Origin: SG8-40 sp035528435
GTDB taxonomy: Bacteria; Pseudomonadota; Gammaproteobacteria; Burkholderiales; Eutrophovitaceae
Length of the DNA stretch: 13,613 nt
Assembly: GCA_035528435.1 (NCBI GenBank)
Contig: DATKYN010000237.1
Location: 1-13,613 of the forward strand
Reading direction: 5' to 3'
Shown here: piece by piece, positions 1-7,209 of the stretch
Numbering within the stretch: position 1 is the stretch's first letter
Layout: the number at the start of each line of letters is the position of its first letter
The notes under the pieces: model-generated
The model's input: the letters and a program-made list of their open reading frames with translations, nothing else
Told to the model about the DNA's origin: nothing
The model's database searches: none
Translations under genes and position numbers: made by a program

Positions 1-1207
1 TGACGATTTTTCGGTCCTTGGGTGACAACTCATCCACACCCAGCATGGCAATAATGTCCTCCAGCTCGTTGTAGCGTGCCAGGTGTTCGCGCACGCCCCC
101 GGCGATGCTGTAGTGACGCGCCCCCAGCGTGTGGCGGTCCATGAGTCTGCTGCCCGACTGCAACGGGTCGACCGCCGGGTAGATGCCTTTGCCTGCCTGA
201 TTGCGCGACAGGATCACGGTCGTGTCAAGATGGCTCAGGATGGCGCTGACCGCGGGATCTGTCATGTCGTCTGCAGGCACGTACACCGCTTGCACCGAGG
301 TGATGGAGCCGAGCCGGGTGGACAGAATCCGGTCTTGCATCTCGGCCACCTCGGTGGTGAGGGTAGGCTGATAACCGACGGTCGCCGGCATGCGTCCGAG
401 GAGGCTGGAAACTTCGCTGCCCGCCTGTACGAAACGGAAGATGTTGTCCATCACGAACAACACCTCTTTGTGCATGCTGTCGCGCAGATACTCGGCGTAG
501 GTGAGGGCCGAGAGCCCGATCCGGAAGCGCACCCCCGGCGATTCGTCCATCTGGCCGAACACCATGAGTGTCTGCGGCAGCACGCCAGCCTTGCGGATCT
601 CGTTCCAGAGCTCGTGGCCTTCACGAATGCGCTCGCCCACGCCGGCGAACACCGACACGCCTTTATGCAGGGTGGCCACGGCATGCATGAACTCCATGAT
701 CAGCACCGTCTTGCCTACACCCGCGCCACCGAACAGTCCTGTTTTCCCGCCCTTGACGAAGGGGCAGAGCAGGTCGATGACCTTGATGCCGGTCTCCAGC
801 ACCTTGCCCGCACCCACTGCGTCCTGAAGCGGCGCCGGACGGCTATGCACGTTGCGAAATTCCTTGGCAGTCAATGCATCGCCATCGTCCAGTGGTTCAC
901 CAAAAATATTCAGCAACCGTCCCAGGCAATCCGGTGTTACGGGCACATGCAGTGGTGCACCGGTGTCATAAACAGGCATACCGCGGGAAAGACCGGCGCC
1001 ATGGTGAAGCGTGATGGCACGCAAACGATGTGCATTGATATGTTGGTGCACCTCGAACAAATAGGTTTCCTGATCGAGTTTGGCGCACAGTGCCTGTCGC
1101 AGCGGAGGTAGCGTTTCACAGGCGATGACGACCACCGGGCCATGGATTTCCGTGATCACCCCTATGGGCTTATGTCTTGCCTCATCAACGATCGGGGTAT
1201 TTGACAT
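1..1207 (-). CDS. atpD: F-type ATPase F1 beta subunit, alternate (N-ATPase-like) type, 3' part outside window
   Basis: Catalytic beta subunit of an F1Fo ATPase or synthase; 402 codons are visible and the C terminus lies beyond base 1. The frame was read by hand and has no interruption. It shows the N-terminal beta barrel (about 15-80), Walker A GGAGVGKT (160-167), the catalytic-glutamate motif GERIREG (191-197, Glu192), Walker B ending VMDN (Asp254), QAGSEVSSLLGRMP (261-274) and VPADDMTDPA (310-319). The start is fixed by an in-frame TAA at 1220-1222 just upstream; no clear Shine-Dalgarno is present. In standard atp operons beta follows gamma, but here the upstream neighbour is phaC, 105 bp away, so beta seems to be the first gene. 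That is the atpDCQRBEFAG order of N-ATPases (alternate F1Fo, often Na+-linked in the family). The beta identity is certain; the alternate type is inferred from context and from divergent spacer residues. Confidence 0.9.
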   Translation of the reverse strand, partial: MSNTPIVDEARHKPIGVITEIHGPVVVIACETLPPLRQALCAKLDQETYLFEVHQHINAHRLRAITLHHGAGLSRGMPVYDTGAPLHVPVTPDCLGRLLNIFGEPLDDGDALTAKEFRNVHSRPAPLQDAVGAGKVLETGIKVIDLLCPFVKGGKTGLFGGAGVGKTVLIMEFMHAVATLHKGVSVFAGVGERIREGHELWNEIRKAGVLPQTLMVFGQMDESPGVRFRIGLSALTYAEYLRDSMHKEVLFVMDNIFRFVQAGSEVSSLLGRMPATVGYQPTLTTEVAEMQDRILSTRLGSITSVQAVYVPADDMTDPAVSAILSHLDTTVILSRNQAGKGIYPAVDPLQSGSRLMDRHTLGARHYSIAGGVREHLARYNELEDIIAMLGVDELSPKDRKIV

Positions 1208-1312
1208 GGTGGTTGAAGTTTACGGGTTTATAGCCCTTGTATTGCTATCGTATCGTACCCGTTCCGGGTTGCCTGGAGCGAGGTAATGCGTGCAGAGCAT
1301 TTTTCCCCAATG

Positions 1313-3052
1313 CTATTTTTCCAGAACGTAGGTGCCCGGCGCGTTGCAGAGCGGGGCATAGCCGGCTTGCGCATTGCCAATGCCGGGATTGCGGGCCGGT
1401 TCACCGGAGCGTTCGACCAGCCATGATTGCCAGGTTGGCCACCAGGAACCGTCTTTGACCGGTGTCACGTCAAACCATTGCTGCGGACCCACATAAGGCT
1501 CACCCTCGTGTTTTGTTGCAACCCGATGATGTCGGCCGGGATGCCCGGGCTCGCTGATGATGCCGGCGTTATGACCACCGCTGGTGAGCATGAAGCTGAC
1601 GTCCGTGTCGGTCAGCAAATTGATTTTATAAACCGAATTCCACGGTGCCACGTGATCCGTCTCGGCGCCGACTGCGAACACGGGAGTTCGAATGTCCGTC
1701 AGTGCCGCCGGTTTGTCGCCGACGTAGAAATGGCCTTCGGCGAGCTCGTTGTTCAGAAAAAGCTTTCTGAGATACTCCGAGTGCATTCGATACGGCATGC
1801 GTGTGGCATCGGCATTCCATGCCATCAGATCGATTATCGGCGTGCGCTCGCCCATCATGTAATCATGAACGAGGCGCGACCAGACCAGATCGTTGGATCG
1901 CAATAGCTGAAATGCACCTGCCATCTGTTTGGTATCGAGGTAGCCCTTGTCCCACATCAGATCTTCGAGATACGAGACCTGGCTCTGGTCGATGAACAGC
2001 ATGAGCTCGCCCGCTTCCGTGGAATCGGTCTGGGCGGCAAACAGCGTCATCGACTTCAGCCAGTCCTTGCCGTCACGTCCGAGTGCCGCAGCCGCGATTG
2101 AAAGCAGCGTGCCGCCGATGCAGTAACCCACCGCGTGAACAGGTTGGTCGGGAACAATTGCGCGAATGGCGTCCAATGCGTGCATCACGCCCAGGTCCAG
2201 ATAGTCGTCCATGCCAAGATCGCGATCTTCCTCCACCGGATTCTTCCAGGAGATCATGAACACCGTATGGCCCTGGTCGACGAGGAATCTGACCATCGAA
2301 TTATCGGGTGAGAGGTCCAGGATGTAGTACTTCATGATCCAGGCCGGCACGATCAGAATCGGCTCGGGGTAAGTCGTTGCGGTGGCCGGTGAATACTGGA
2401 TCAGTTCGATTAACTTGTTACGGTAGACGACCTTGCCGGGTGTGACCGCGACCTCTTTGCCAACGCGGAACTGTTCGGTGCCGACCGGCGGCAACTGTAG
2501 AACGGCGCGCTCCCAGTCCTCGAACAGGTTCTGCAACCCGCGTACCAGGTTCATGCCGCCCGAGGCAACGGTGGCCTTGAGAATCTCTGGATTCGTCAAC
2601 AGAAAATTGGATGGGGAAAAGACATCCAGAGCCTGGCGCGCGGAGAAAGCCACGACATCCCGATGGTGATCGGCGACGCCATCAACGCCGACGGCCGCGT
2701 TGTGCCACCACTGCTGCAGCAGCAGGAAGGCCTGGTAATAAATGGAAAAGGGCGGTTGCTGCCATACGTTGCCGCGAAAACGATGATCCTGCGGTAATGG
2801 TTCAATACAGGGCATTTCGTGTTTGCCCTCGAGCAAGCCGCCAATGTAGGTGCTGAACCTGACGCTCTTGCGGAACGCTTTCTCGAACAATTCGCCCTGC
2901 TTGCCCGGCGAATTTGCGAGGTGTGCCGCCCAGTCCAGATACGCCACCGCCGCAGACGACGGGGACAAACCGGCGGTCAGCTTCGCCTGGCTTGCATGAA
3001 GAACGCGGTCGACGGCAAAAACGTGTGCGACCGTGTCGGCAGGTTGTGTCAT
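1313..3052 (-). CDS. phaC: Poly(3-hydroxyalkanoate) synthase, class I-like PhaC
   Basis: Polymerises 3-hydroxyacyl-CoA into PHA at the surface of storage granules. The 579-residue length fits class I synthases (about 560-600). The N-terminal PhaC domain covers about 40-210 and the alpha/beta-hydrolase domain about 230-535. The lipase-like box GYCIGGTL gives nucleophile Cys311; Asp466 in AETDHVAPW and His494 in SGGHNAGI complete the Cys-Asp-His triad. Other family marks are FMISWKNP (265-272) and the Trp-rich GSWWPTWQSWL (535-545). GGAG at 3060-3063 lies 7 nt before the ATG and supports the start. The gene sits 382 bp downstream of the MBL gene on the same strand, with its own long leader. No phaA, phaB, phaE or phaR is in the window, so monomer supply must be encoded elsewhere. 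Class I rather than III is judged from size and the absence of a PhaE partner. Confidence 0.95.
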   Translation of the reverse strand: MTQPADTVAHVFAVDRVLHASQAKLTAGLSPSSAAVAYLDWAAHLANSPGKQGELFEKAFRKSVRFSTYIGGLLEGKHEMPCIEPLPQDHRFRGNVWQQPPFSIYYQAFLLLQQWWHNAAVGVDGVADHHRDVVAFSARQALDVFSPSNFLLTNPEILKATVASGGMNLVRGLQNLFEDWERAVLQLPPVGTEQFRVGKEVAVTPGKVVYRNKLIELIQYSPATATTYPEPILIVPAWIMKYYILDLSPDNSMVRFLVDQGHTVFMISWKNPVEEDRDLGMDDYLDLGVMHALDAIRAIVPDQPVHAVGYCIGGTLLSIAAAALGRDGKDWLKSMTLFAAQTDSTEAGELMLFIDQSQVSYLEDLMWDKGYLDTKQMAGAFQLLRSNDLVWSRLVHDYMMGERTPIIDLMAWNADATRMPYRMHSEYLRKLFLNNELAEGHFYVGDKPAALTDIRTPVFAVGAETDHVAPWNSVYKINLLTDTDVSFMLTSGGHNAGIISEPGHPGRHHRVATKHEGEPYVGPQQWFDVTPVKDGSWWPTWQSWLVERSGEPARNPGIGNAQAGYAPLCNAPGTYVLEK

Positions 3053-3059
3053 TGCAGTT

Positions 3060-3063
3060 CTCC
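3060..3063 (-). promoter_or_regulatory. Ribosome binding site of phaC
   Basis: GGAG on the minus strand, 7 nt before the phaC ATG at 3052. It is a clear Shine-Dalgarno and supports this start codon. Confidence 0.75.
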
Positions 3064-3074
3064 GGAATCATGGT

Positions 3075-3097
3075 CCGCCCGCCTCGCGGCGGGGCGG
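3075..3097 (-). other. GC-rich hairpin in the phaC leader
   Basis: On the minus strand CCCGCC and GGCGGG pair around a GCGA (GNRA-type) tetraloop; past one bulged C the stem extends by three more pairs, about 9 bp in all. It ends 22 nt before the phaC start codon and leaves the Shine-Dalgarno free. No T-run follows, so it is not an intrinsic terminator. It could affect mRNA stability or translation; the role is inferred. Confidence 0.5.
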
Positions 3098-3219
3098 TGG
3101 CCCCGGTTAGTCATCGATCGAGCGAGCGAGCAAACATGATGGCCTCAACATGCCGACCCTCTGATTCACCGCGTCATCGAGATTGGCCGATTAGCGACAA
3201 GGCTCCAAAATCAGGCCGC

Positions 3220-3261
3220 ATTCTGTCTGTTGCGGCATGTGGCGACGTTGACACACATCAA
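3220..3261 (-). promoter_or_regulatory. Candidate Anr/FNR-dependent promoter of phaC
   Basis: Read on the minus strand, 3261-3248 is TTGAT-GTGT-GTCAA, one mismatch from the FNR/Anr consensus TTGAT-N4-ATCAA. Its centre is 3254.5. The hexamer CAGAAT at 3225-3220 (4 of 6 to TATAAT) would be the -10 of a transcript starting near 3213, which puts the box exactly at -41.5, the class II activation position. The leader would be about 160 nt. The rest of 3053-3434 (no complete gene) holds the RBS, the leader hairpin, a weak sigma-70-like pair TTGCGA/TACGAT (3311-3306 and 3289-3284, 16-nt spacer), and a HAD-like reading-frame fragment. The call rests on motif and spacing only. Confidence 0.45.
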
Positions 3262-3269
3262 TGCGCTTG

Positions 3270-3434
3270 TTATTTCGCGCTGCATCGTATCGAGGCAGAG
3301 TTGGATCGCAAACAATTTTGATCAAAGCCAGTTTGGGTATAGGCTAATTTGGCTACAAACCAGTGTGGCAGCGAAACCAGCGTGCCATCGAAATCAATGC
3401 AGATCCGTGTTCCGGACAGTTGCAAGCCGGCACT
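3270..3434 (-). pseudogene. Possible fragment of a HAD-family gene directly after the MBL stop codon
   Basis: In frame with and immediately after the MBL stop codon are 54 sense codons ending at a TAA (3270-3272). They include RICIDFDGTLV at about 3405-3373, a hydrophobic strand followed by DxDGT, which is the N-terminal catalytic motif I of HAD-superfamily phosphatases. The following residues do not look like a HAD protein and the frame soon ends. It could be a decayed or truncated HAD gene starting at TTG (3425), or a chance motif. There is no Shine-Dalgarno. Low confidence. Confidence 0.2.
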
Positions 3435-4823
3435 CTAGATTTCAAAACTTTGCCCCAGCACTGGCATTTCCACTTTCGTGCCACTGAGTTGAGGCGCGAA
3501 CCGGCTCATGACTTCCTCTTCGCCGTGAACCAGAAACGTGCGCCCGGGCGTGCCGATCTGACGGTGCCAGGCAAGCAGCTCAGCCTGATCGGCATGCGCG
3601 GAAAAACCGTTGATGGTGTGGATTTTTGCTCGCACCGGAATCTTTTCGCCGTAGATGCGTACCTGTTTGTTGCCGTCGATGATCTGACGCGCGAGTGTGC
3701 CTTTTGCGGCAAAACCGACGAAGACGACACTCGATTCCTCTCGCCACAGGTTGTGACGCAGGTGGTGCCGCACCCGGCCGCCGGTGCACATGCCGGAACC
3801 AGCCATGATGACGGCACCGCCTCCGATCCGGTTCAGCGCCATGGAGTCGGCTCTTTCCCGGGTGAAATGCAGACCCCGTAGATGAAAAGGATCACGTCCC
3901 TCGCGAAACAATTCGGCGACATCGGCCTCGTAGCACTCCGGATGATGTCCGAAAATTTCCGTGGCGGAGATCGCCATGGGGGAATCCAGATAGACCTGTA
4001 TCGAGCCGGGTAGCCGATTTTGCTCGACACCTTCACGCAGGTAGAAAAGTATCTCCTGAGCGCGCTCCAGCGCAAATGTCGGAACAACGACATTTCCACC
4101 GCGTTTGAAGGTGTCGTTGATGGCTTCATAGAACTCCTCGACAGACGGTGCCAGCGGCTTGTGCAACCGGTCTGCGTAGGTGGTCTCCATGACCACGACG
4201 TCAACGCCAGATGGCGTGGCCGGGCTGCGCAGAAATGGCCGTTCGGCATTGCCGAGATCGCCGGAAAAAAGCAGCGTTCGCCGCTGCCCCTGTTCTTCCA
4301 GCTCAAGATAAACACATGCCGAGCCGAGGATGTGACCGGCATCGAGGAAAGTGGCGCGCACACCGGGTGCAAGTTCCAGCGCTTCCTTGTACTGGACGCT
4401 TCGACCAAAATGTTCGGTACTGTTCAGCGCATCAAGCACCGAATACAGTGGCGCGGGTCCGCGCGCGTGGCCATGGCGCTTTTTCCTGCGGGATTTATAG
4501 TGTGCTTCTTCTTCCTGCAGATGCGCCGAATCCAGCAACACCAGCCGCGCCAGTTCGCGCGAGGCTGCAGTGGTGATGATCTCGCCCTTGAAGCCGCGTT
4601 TGGTCAACAAGGGAATACGACCGCAGTGATCGAGGTGGGCATGCGTTAACAACAGGAAATCGATGCTCGCCGGATCAAAGCCAAAGTCCTTGGCGTTCTC
4701 CTCGTCGAGCTCATGCCCCCCCTGGTAGAGGCCGCAGTCGATCAGGATGCTGCGACCTGCGCACTCCACCAGGTGGCACGATCCGGTTACGCCGCGATCC
4801 GCCCCGTGAAAAGAAATTTTCAT
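3435..4823 (-). CDS. MBL-fold beta-CASP metallohydrolase, probable RNase
   Basis: A 462-residue protein of the beta-CASP branch of the metallo-beta-lactamase fold, the branch that holds RNA-processing nucleases; a cytoplasmic RNA substrate is the likely target but is not proven. Motif 2 is HAHLDH (61-66). The motif 3 histidine is in DAGHILGSA (His164), and the motif 4 aspartate is in FSGDLG (Asp189). VVMETTYADR (210-219) and PTFALERAQE (248-257) mark the beta-CASP insert. SGMCTGGR (343-350) and NGFSAHAD (405-412, the C-terminal zinc-binding histidine), then LVHGEEE, form the RMMBL tail. The start is the ATG at 4823 with GAGGAG 6 nt upstream. The frame stays open upstream to 5144, but that part runs into the permease gene and has no family similarity. 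It follows the permease by 143 bp and precedes phaC. Confidence 0.92.
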   Translation of the reverse strand: MKISFHGADRGVTGSCHLVECAGRSILIDCGLYQGGHELDEENAKDFGFDPASIDFLLLTHAHLDHCGRIPLLTKRGFKGEIITTAASRELARLVLLDSAHLQEEEAHYKSRRKKRHGHARGPAPLYSVLDALNSTEHFGRSVQYKEALELAPGVRATFLDAGHILGSACVYLELEEQGQRRTLLFSGDLGNAERPFLRSPATPSGVDVVVMETTYADRLHKPLAPSVEEFYEAINDTFKRGGNVVVPTFALERAQEILFYLREGVEQNRLPGSIQVYLDSPMAISATEIFGHHPECYEADVAELFREGRDPFHLRGLHFTRERADSMALNRIGGGAVIMAGSGMCTGGRVRHHLRHNLWREESSVVFVGFAAKGTLARQIIDGNKQVRIYGEKIPVRAKIHTINGFSAHADQAELLAWHRQIGTPGRTFLVHGEEEVMSRFAPQLSGTKVEMPVLGQSFEI

Positions 4824-4829
4824 GTTCAG

Positions 4830-4835
4830 CTCCTC
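4830..4835 (-). promoter_or_regulatory. Ribosome binding site deciding the MBL start
   Basis: GAGGAG on the minus strand, 6 nt before the ATG at 4823. It argues for the 462-residue form against the 569-residue open frame. Confidence 0.8.
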
Positions 4836-4939
4836 ATCGTTGTTGTGCCGGATCGGGTTGCAATCGATCCCGTTCAAAGTCAGATTCAGTCGAGATATTT
4901 CTTGCTTGCATCCCCAATGCGTCGCGTTCAATGGAAACG

Positions 4940-4955
4940 ACCCGCGGTGGCGGGT
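4940..4955 (-). terminator. Hairpin after the permease gene, possible terminator
   Basis: A perfect 6-bp stem (ACCCGC/GCGGGT) with a CACC loop on the minus strand begins 11 bp past the permease stop codon. The tail in the leftward direction has only a short TTT two bases beyond, while the T-rich side (TTTGCTTTTG) faces rightward. It may weakly end or stabilise the exporter mRNA before the MBL gene. Confidence 0.35.
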
Positions 4956-4966
4956 TTGCTTTTGAA

Positions 4967-6106
4967 TCAATCCAGCGTGCGCTTGTAGACAAGCAGCCCC
5001 AGCGCCAGCACAACCGCCATGAACAACATGATTGGCCAGATCTGCGGCCACAGTTCGTGGATGCCATTGCCTTTGAGCAGGATGCCGCGCGCAAGGTGCA
5101 GGAAATGCGTCAGGGGCAACACGTTGCCGATCACTTGTGCCCATTCTGGCATACCGCGAAATGGAAACATGAATCCGGAGAGCAGCATCGATGGCAGGAA
5201 GAAAAAGAACGTCATCTGCATTGCCTGCAACTGATTGCGCGCCAGCGCGCTGAAGGTGATGCCGAGCGTGAGGTTGGCAGCAATGAAGAGAAAGACCACG
5301 CCGAACAGCAGCGTCAGACTCCCCTGCATCGGAACCGCGAACACGTATTTTGCCGCCAAGAGCACAATTGCTACCTGCACCAGGCCGATGAGTATGTAGG
5401 GAACAATCTTTCCGGTCATCACTTCAATCGGCAATGCCGGCGTGGCGAGCAGGTTCTCGAAGGTGCCGCGTTCACGCTCGCGCGTCATTGCCAGCCCGGT
5501 CATCAATACCATTGTCATTGTCAGGATCACACCGAGCAGGCCGGGCACGATGTTGTACGCGGAGATGCCTTCCGGGTTGTAGCGCCGGTGCACGCGCAGG
5601 TCGATCGGTGGTGGCTGTGCGGCCAGGTCCTTGAGCACACCCTGCAGTTCGCGATCGAGTGCGGTTCGCGCAATCTGGTTCAGCGCACCGAGTGCGTTGC
5701 TCGTCGCCGAAGGGTCGGTGGCATCGGCCTCGACCAGCAGCACCGGGCGCTCGCCGCGGACCAGCGCGCGCTCGAAGCCGCGCGGAATGGTAATCACGAA
5801 CTGCACGGTGCCAAGCGAAAGCAGTTCGTCTGCGCGTCGTTCGGAGTCGATTTGTTCGGTAATGCGAAAATAGCCGCTGTTCTGCAGGGCGGCAGACAGC
5901 GTGCGCGAATACACGGAGTTGTCCTGCGAGAATACGGCTGCCGGCAAGTTCTTCGGATCGGAGTTGATCGCGAAGCCGAACAGCATCAGCTGGACGACCG
6001 GGATGCCGATGATCATGCCGAAGGTCAGCCGGTCGCGCTTGAGCTGGATGAACTCCTTGAAGATGATGCCGGTCCATCGCGACAGGGAAAATCCGTTAAG
6101 TATCAC
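4967..6106 (-). CDS. ABC-2 type exporter permease (YbhR/YhhJ-like)
   Basis: Inner-membrane permease of an ABC exporter. Of 379 residues, one membrane segment lies near 29-47, followed by a periplasmic domain (about 50-180) and five more predicted segments near 184-206, 231-253, 264-285, 293-315 and 351-373, the ABC2_membrane_3 layout. The motif RERERGTFENLLATP (209-223), before the third segment, is typical of YbhS/YbhR/YhhJ proteins. Its ATG overlaps the stop of the ATPase gene by 4 nt (ATGA), so the two are translationally coupled. E. coli ybhGFSR has two different permeases and a double ATPase; here there is a single permease, which would have to work as a homodimer. The substrate is unknown; relatives are linked to drug or cation export. 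Confidence 0.92.
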   Translation of the reverse strand: MILNGFSLSRWTGIIFKEFIQLKRDRLTFGMIIGIPVVQLMLFGFAINSDPKNLPAAVFSQDNSVYSRTLSAALQNSGYFRITEQIDSERRADELLSLGTVQFVITIPRGFERALVRGERPVLLVEADATDPSATSNALGALNQIARTALDRELQGVLKDLAAQPPPIDLRVHRRYNPEGISAYNIVPGLLGVILTMTMVLMTGLAMTRERERGTFENLLATPALPIEVMTGKIVPYILIGLVQVAIVLLAAKYVFAVPMQGSLTLLFGVVFLFIAANLTLGITFSALARNQLQAMQMTFFFFLPSMLLSGFMFPFRGMPEWAQVIGNVLPLTHFLHLARGILLKGNGIHELWPQIWPIMLFMAVVLALGLLVYKRTLD

Positions 6107-7029
6107 TGGAAGTTGTCCGTGCTGTTGCCCATCAGGCTGATGAACACGTCTTCGAGCGTCGGCTCGCTGCTTTCCCAGCGATAACGGCGGTCCTCGCGGA
6201 ACGGTGCCAGTGCGGCTTCGAGTGCACCAGCGTCGTCGCCAGCGACGTGCAGGGAATTGCCGAAAGCCGTTACCTGGACCACGCCGGGCAGGTGAAGCAG
6301 CTGCTTTTCAAGATTCTGCAGGTCGGGGCCGCTGACCGACCAGGTCGACAGTGCCTGCTGGGCAACGACTTCCTGGGCGGTGCCACTCGCGAGCAGTTCG
6401 CCGTAAGAGATATAGGCAAGGCGGTGGCAGCGCTCCGCTTCGTCCATGTAGTGGGTGGAGACAAGCACTGAGATGCCTGACGCGGCCAGCTCATGAATTT
6501 CCGCCCAGAAGTCGCGCCGCGCTTTCGGATCGACGCCGGCGGTCGGCTCATCGAGTAACAGCAGTTGCGGCGAGTGCAGCATGCACGCGGCAAGTGCAAG
6601 GCGCTGCTTCCAGCCGCCGGACAGCATTCCCGCCAGCTGATTCTGCCGGGCGGACAGTCCGAGTCGGTCAAGCGACTGGCGTACCGCTGCTTTTCGGTTC
6701 TTCATGCCGTACATGCGCGCTATGAAGTCGAGGTTCTCTCGCAGCGACAGGTCTTCCCACAACGAGAAGCGCTGCGTCATGTAGCCGACCTGCCGCTTGA
6801 TGTGTGCCGACTCGCGCAGGATGTCGTAGCCGAGGCAGGTGCCGCTGCCCGAGTCCGGTGTCAACAGCCCACACAGCATGCGAATGGTCGTGGTTTTTCC
6901 GCTGCCATTCGGCCCGAGGAAACCGTATATCTCACCGCGTCTGACCTGCATTGAGAAATCCCGAACCACGTGCTTGTTACCGAAACTCTTGTTCAGCGCT
7001 TTGACGTCGATGACAAGGTCGCTGTTCAT
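6103..7029 (-). CDS. ABC exporter ATP-binding protein (YbhF half-like)
   Basis: ATPase that powers the exporter encoded with its neighbours. Of 308 residues, Walker A is GPNGSGKT (39-46), the Q-loop is in GYMTQRF (82-88), the signature is LSGGWKQRLALA (136-147), Walker B with the catalytic glutamate is LLLLDEPTAGVDP (156-168), and the H-loop is STHYMDEAER (His193). The C-terminal 90 residues are the usual regulatory tail ending in EPTLEDVFISLM. E. coli YbhF carries two ATPase domains; this protein has one. The Shine-Dalgarno is weak (GAGAAAG about 9 nt upstream). A 180-bp gap with a tandem repeat and a hairpin separates it from the membrane fusion gene, unusual inside such an operon. Confidence 0.95.
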   Translation of the reverse strand: MNSDLVIDVKALNKSFGNKHVVRDFSMQVRRGEIYGFLGPNGSGKTTTIRMLCGLLTPDSGSGTCLGYDILRESAHIKRQVGYMTQRFSLWEDLSLRENLDFIARMYGMKNRKAAVRQSLDRLGLSARQNQLAGMLSGGWKQRLALAACMLHSPQLLLLDEPTAGVDPKARRDFWAEIHELAASGISVLVSTHYMDEAERCHRLAYISYGELLASGTAQEVVAQQALSTWSVSGPDLQNLEKQLLHLPGVVQVTAFGNSLHVAGDDAGALEAALAPFREDRRYRWESSEPTLEDVFISLMGNSTDNFQ

Positions 7030-7048
7030 GTCAAAGGCTTTCTCGAAT

Positions 7049-7072
7049 CACAGAAGCACAGAGACACAGAGA
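7049..7072. repeat. Short CACAGAGA tandem repeat
   Basis: CACAGA, two bases, then CACAGAGA twice in direct succession (7057-7064, 7065-7072). The purine-rich plus strand reads as CTCTGTG units on the minus strand. It lies in the gap between the membrane fusion gene and the ATPase gene. Sequences of this kind recur between genes in many environmental bacterial genomes; that remark is from memory, not from a search. Confidence 0.5.
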
Positions 7073-7118
7073 GAAGACCGGGGGTCGTAAAGGAAGGCGA
7101 AGCAGGCGGCGCATACGC

Positions 7119-7144
7119 GGCGCTGGGAGCAGCTCCCGCGCGCC
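7119..7144 (-). other. Strong hairpin inside the exporter operon
   Basis: GGGAG (7125-7129) and CTCCC (7133-7137) pair around CAG; past a bulged T the flanks GCGC and GCGC add four pairs, about 9 bp. There is no T-run on either side. Together with the CACAGAGA repeat it fills the 7030-7209 gap. It may tune downstream gene expression; this is inferred. Confidence 0.4.
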
Positions 7145-7209
7145 GATTACGCGTCCGGCGTTGGAGCTGAAATCGTTCGCCGCTATGCTGGTCTGGAGAG
7201 TGCATGTTT

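Noticed and set aside
83..1111. 342-codon plus-strand open frame
   Set aside because: It is antisense to the continuous, motif-complete F1 beta frame; its His/Arg-rich translation has no recognisable domain.
1296..1314. AGCATT/AATGCT stem at the phaC stop codon as a phaC terminator
   Set aside because: The T-run follows only in the rightward direction, where no gene ends; leftward there is no T-run and the stem is AT-rich and short.
3373..3387. Sigma-54-like element TGGCAC-N5-TTTC on the minus strand before phaC
   Set aside because: The near-invariant GC of the -12 element is TC here, and the site lies inside the HAD-like codons; too weak to call.
4824..5144. N-terminal extension of the MBL protein to 569 residues
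   Set aside because: The extra codons overlap the permease gene in another frame, and a strong GAGGAG marks the ATG at 4823 where family similarity begins.
4931..6184. 417-codon plus-strand open frame
   Set aside because: It is antisense to the ABC-2 permease gene, which has clear membrane segments and family motifs; the composition is typical of a shadow frame.
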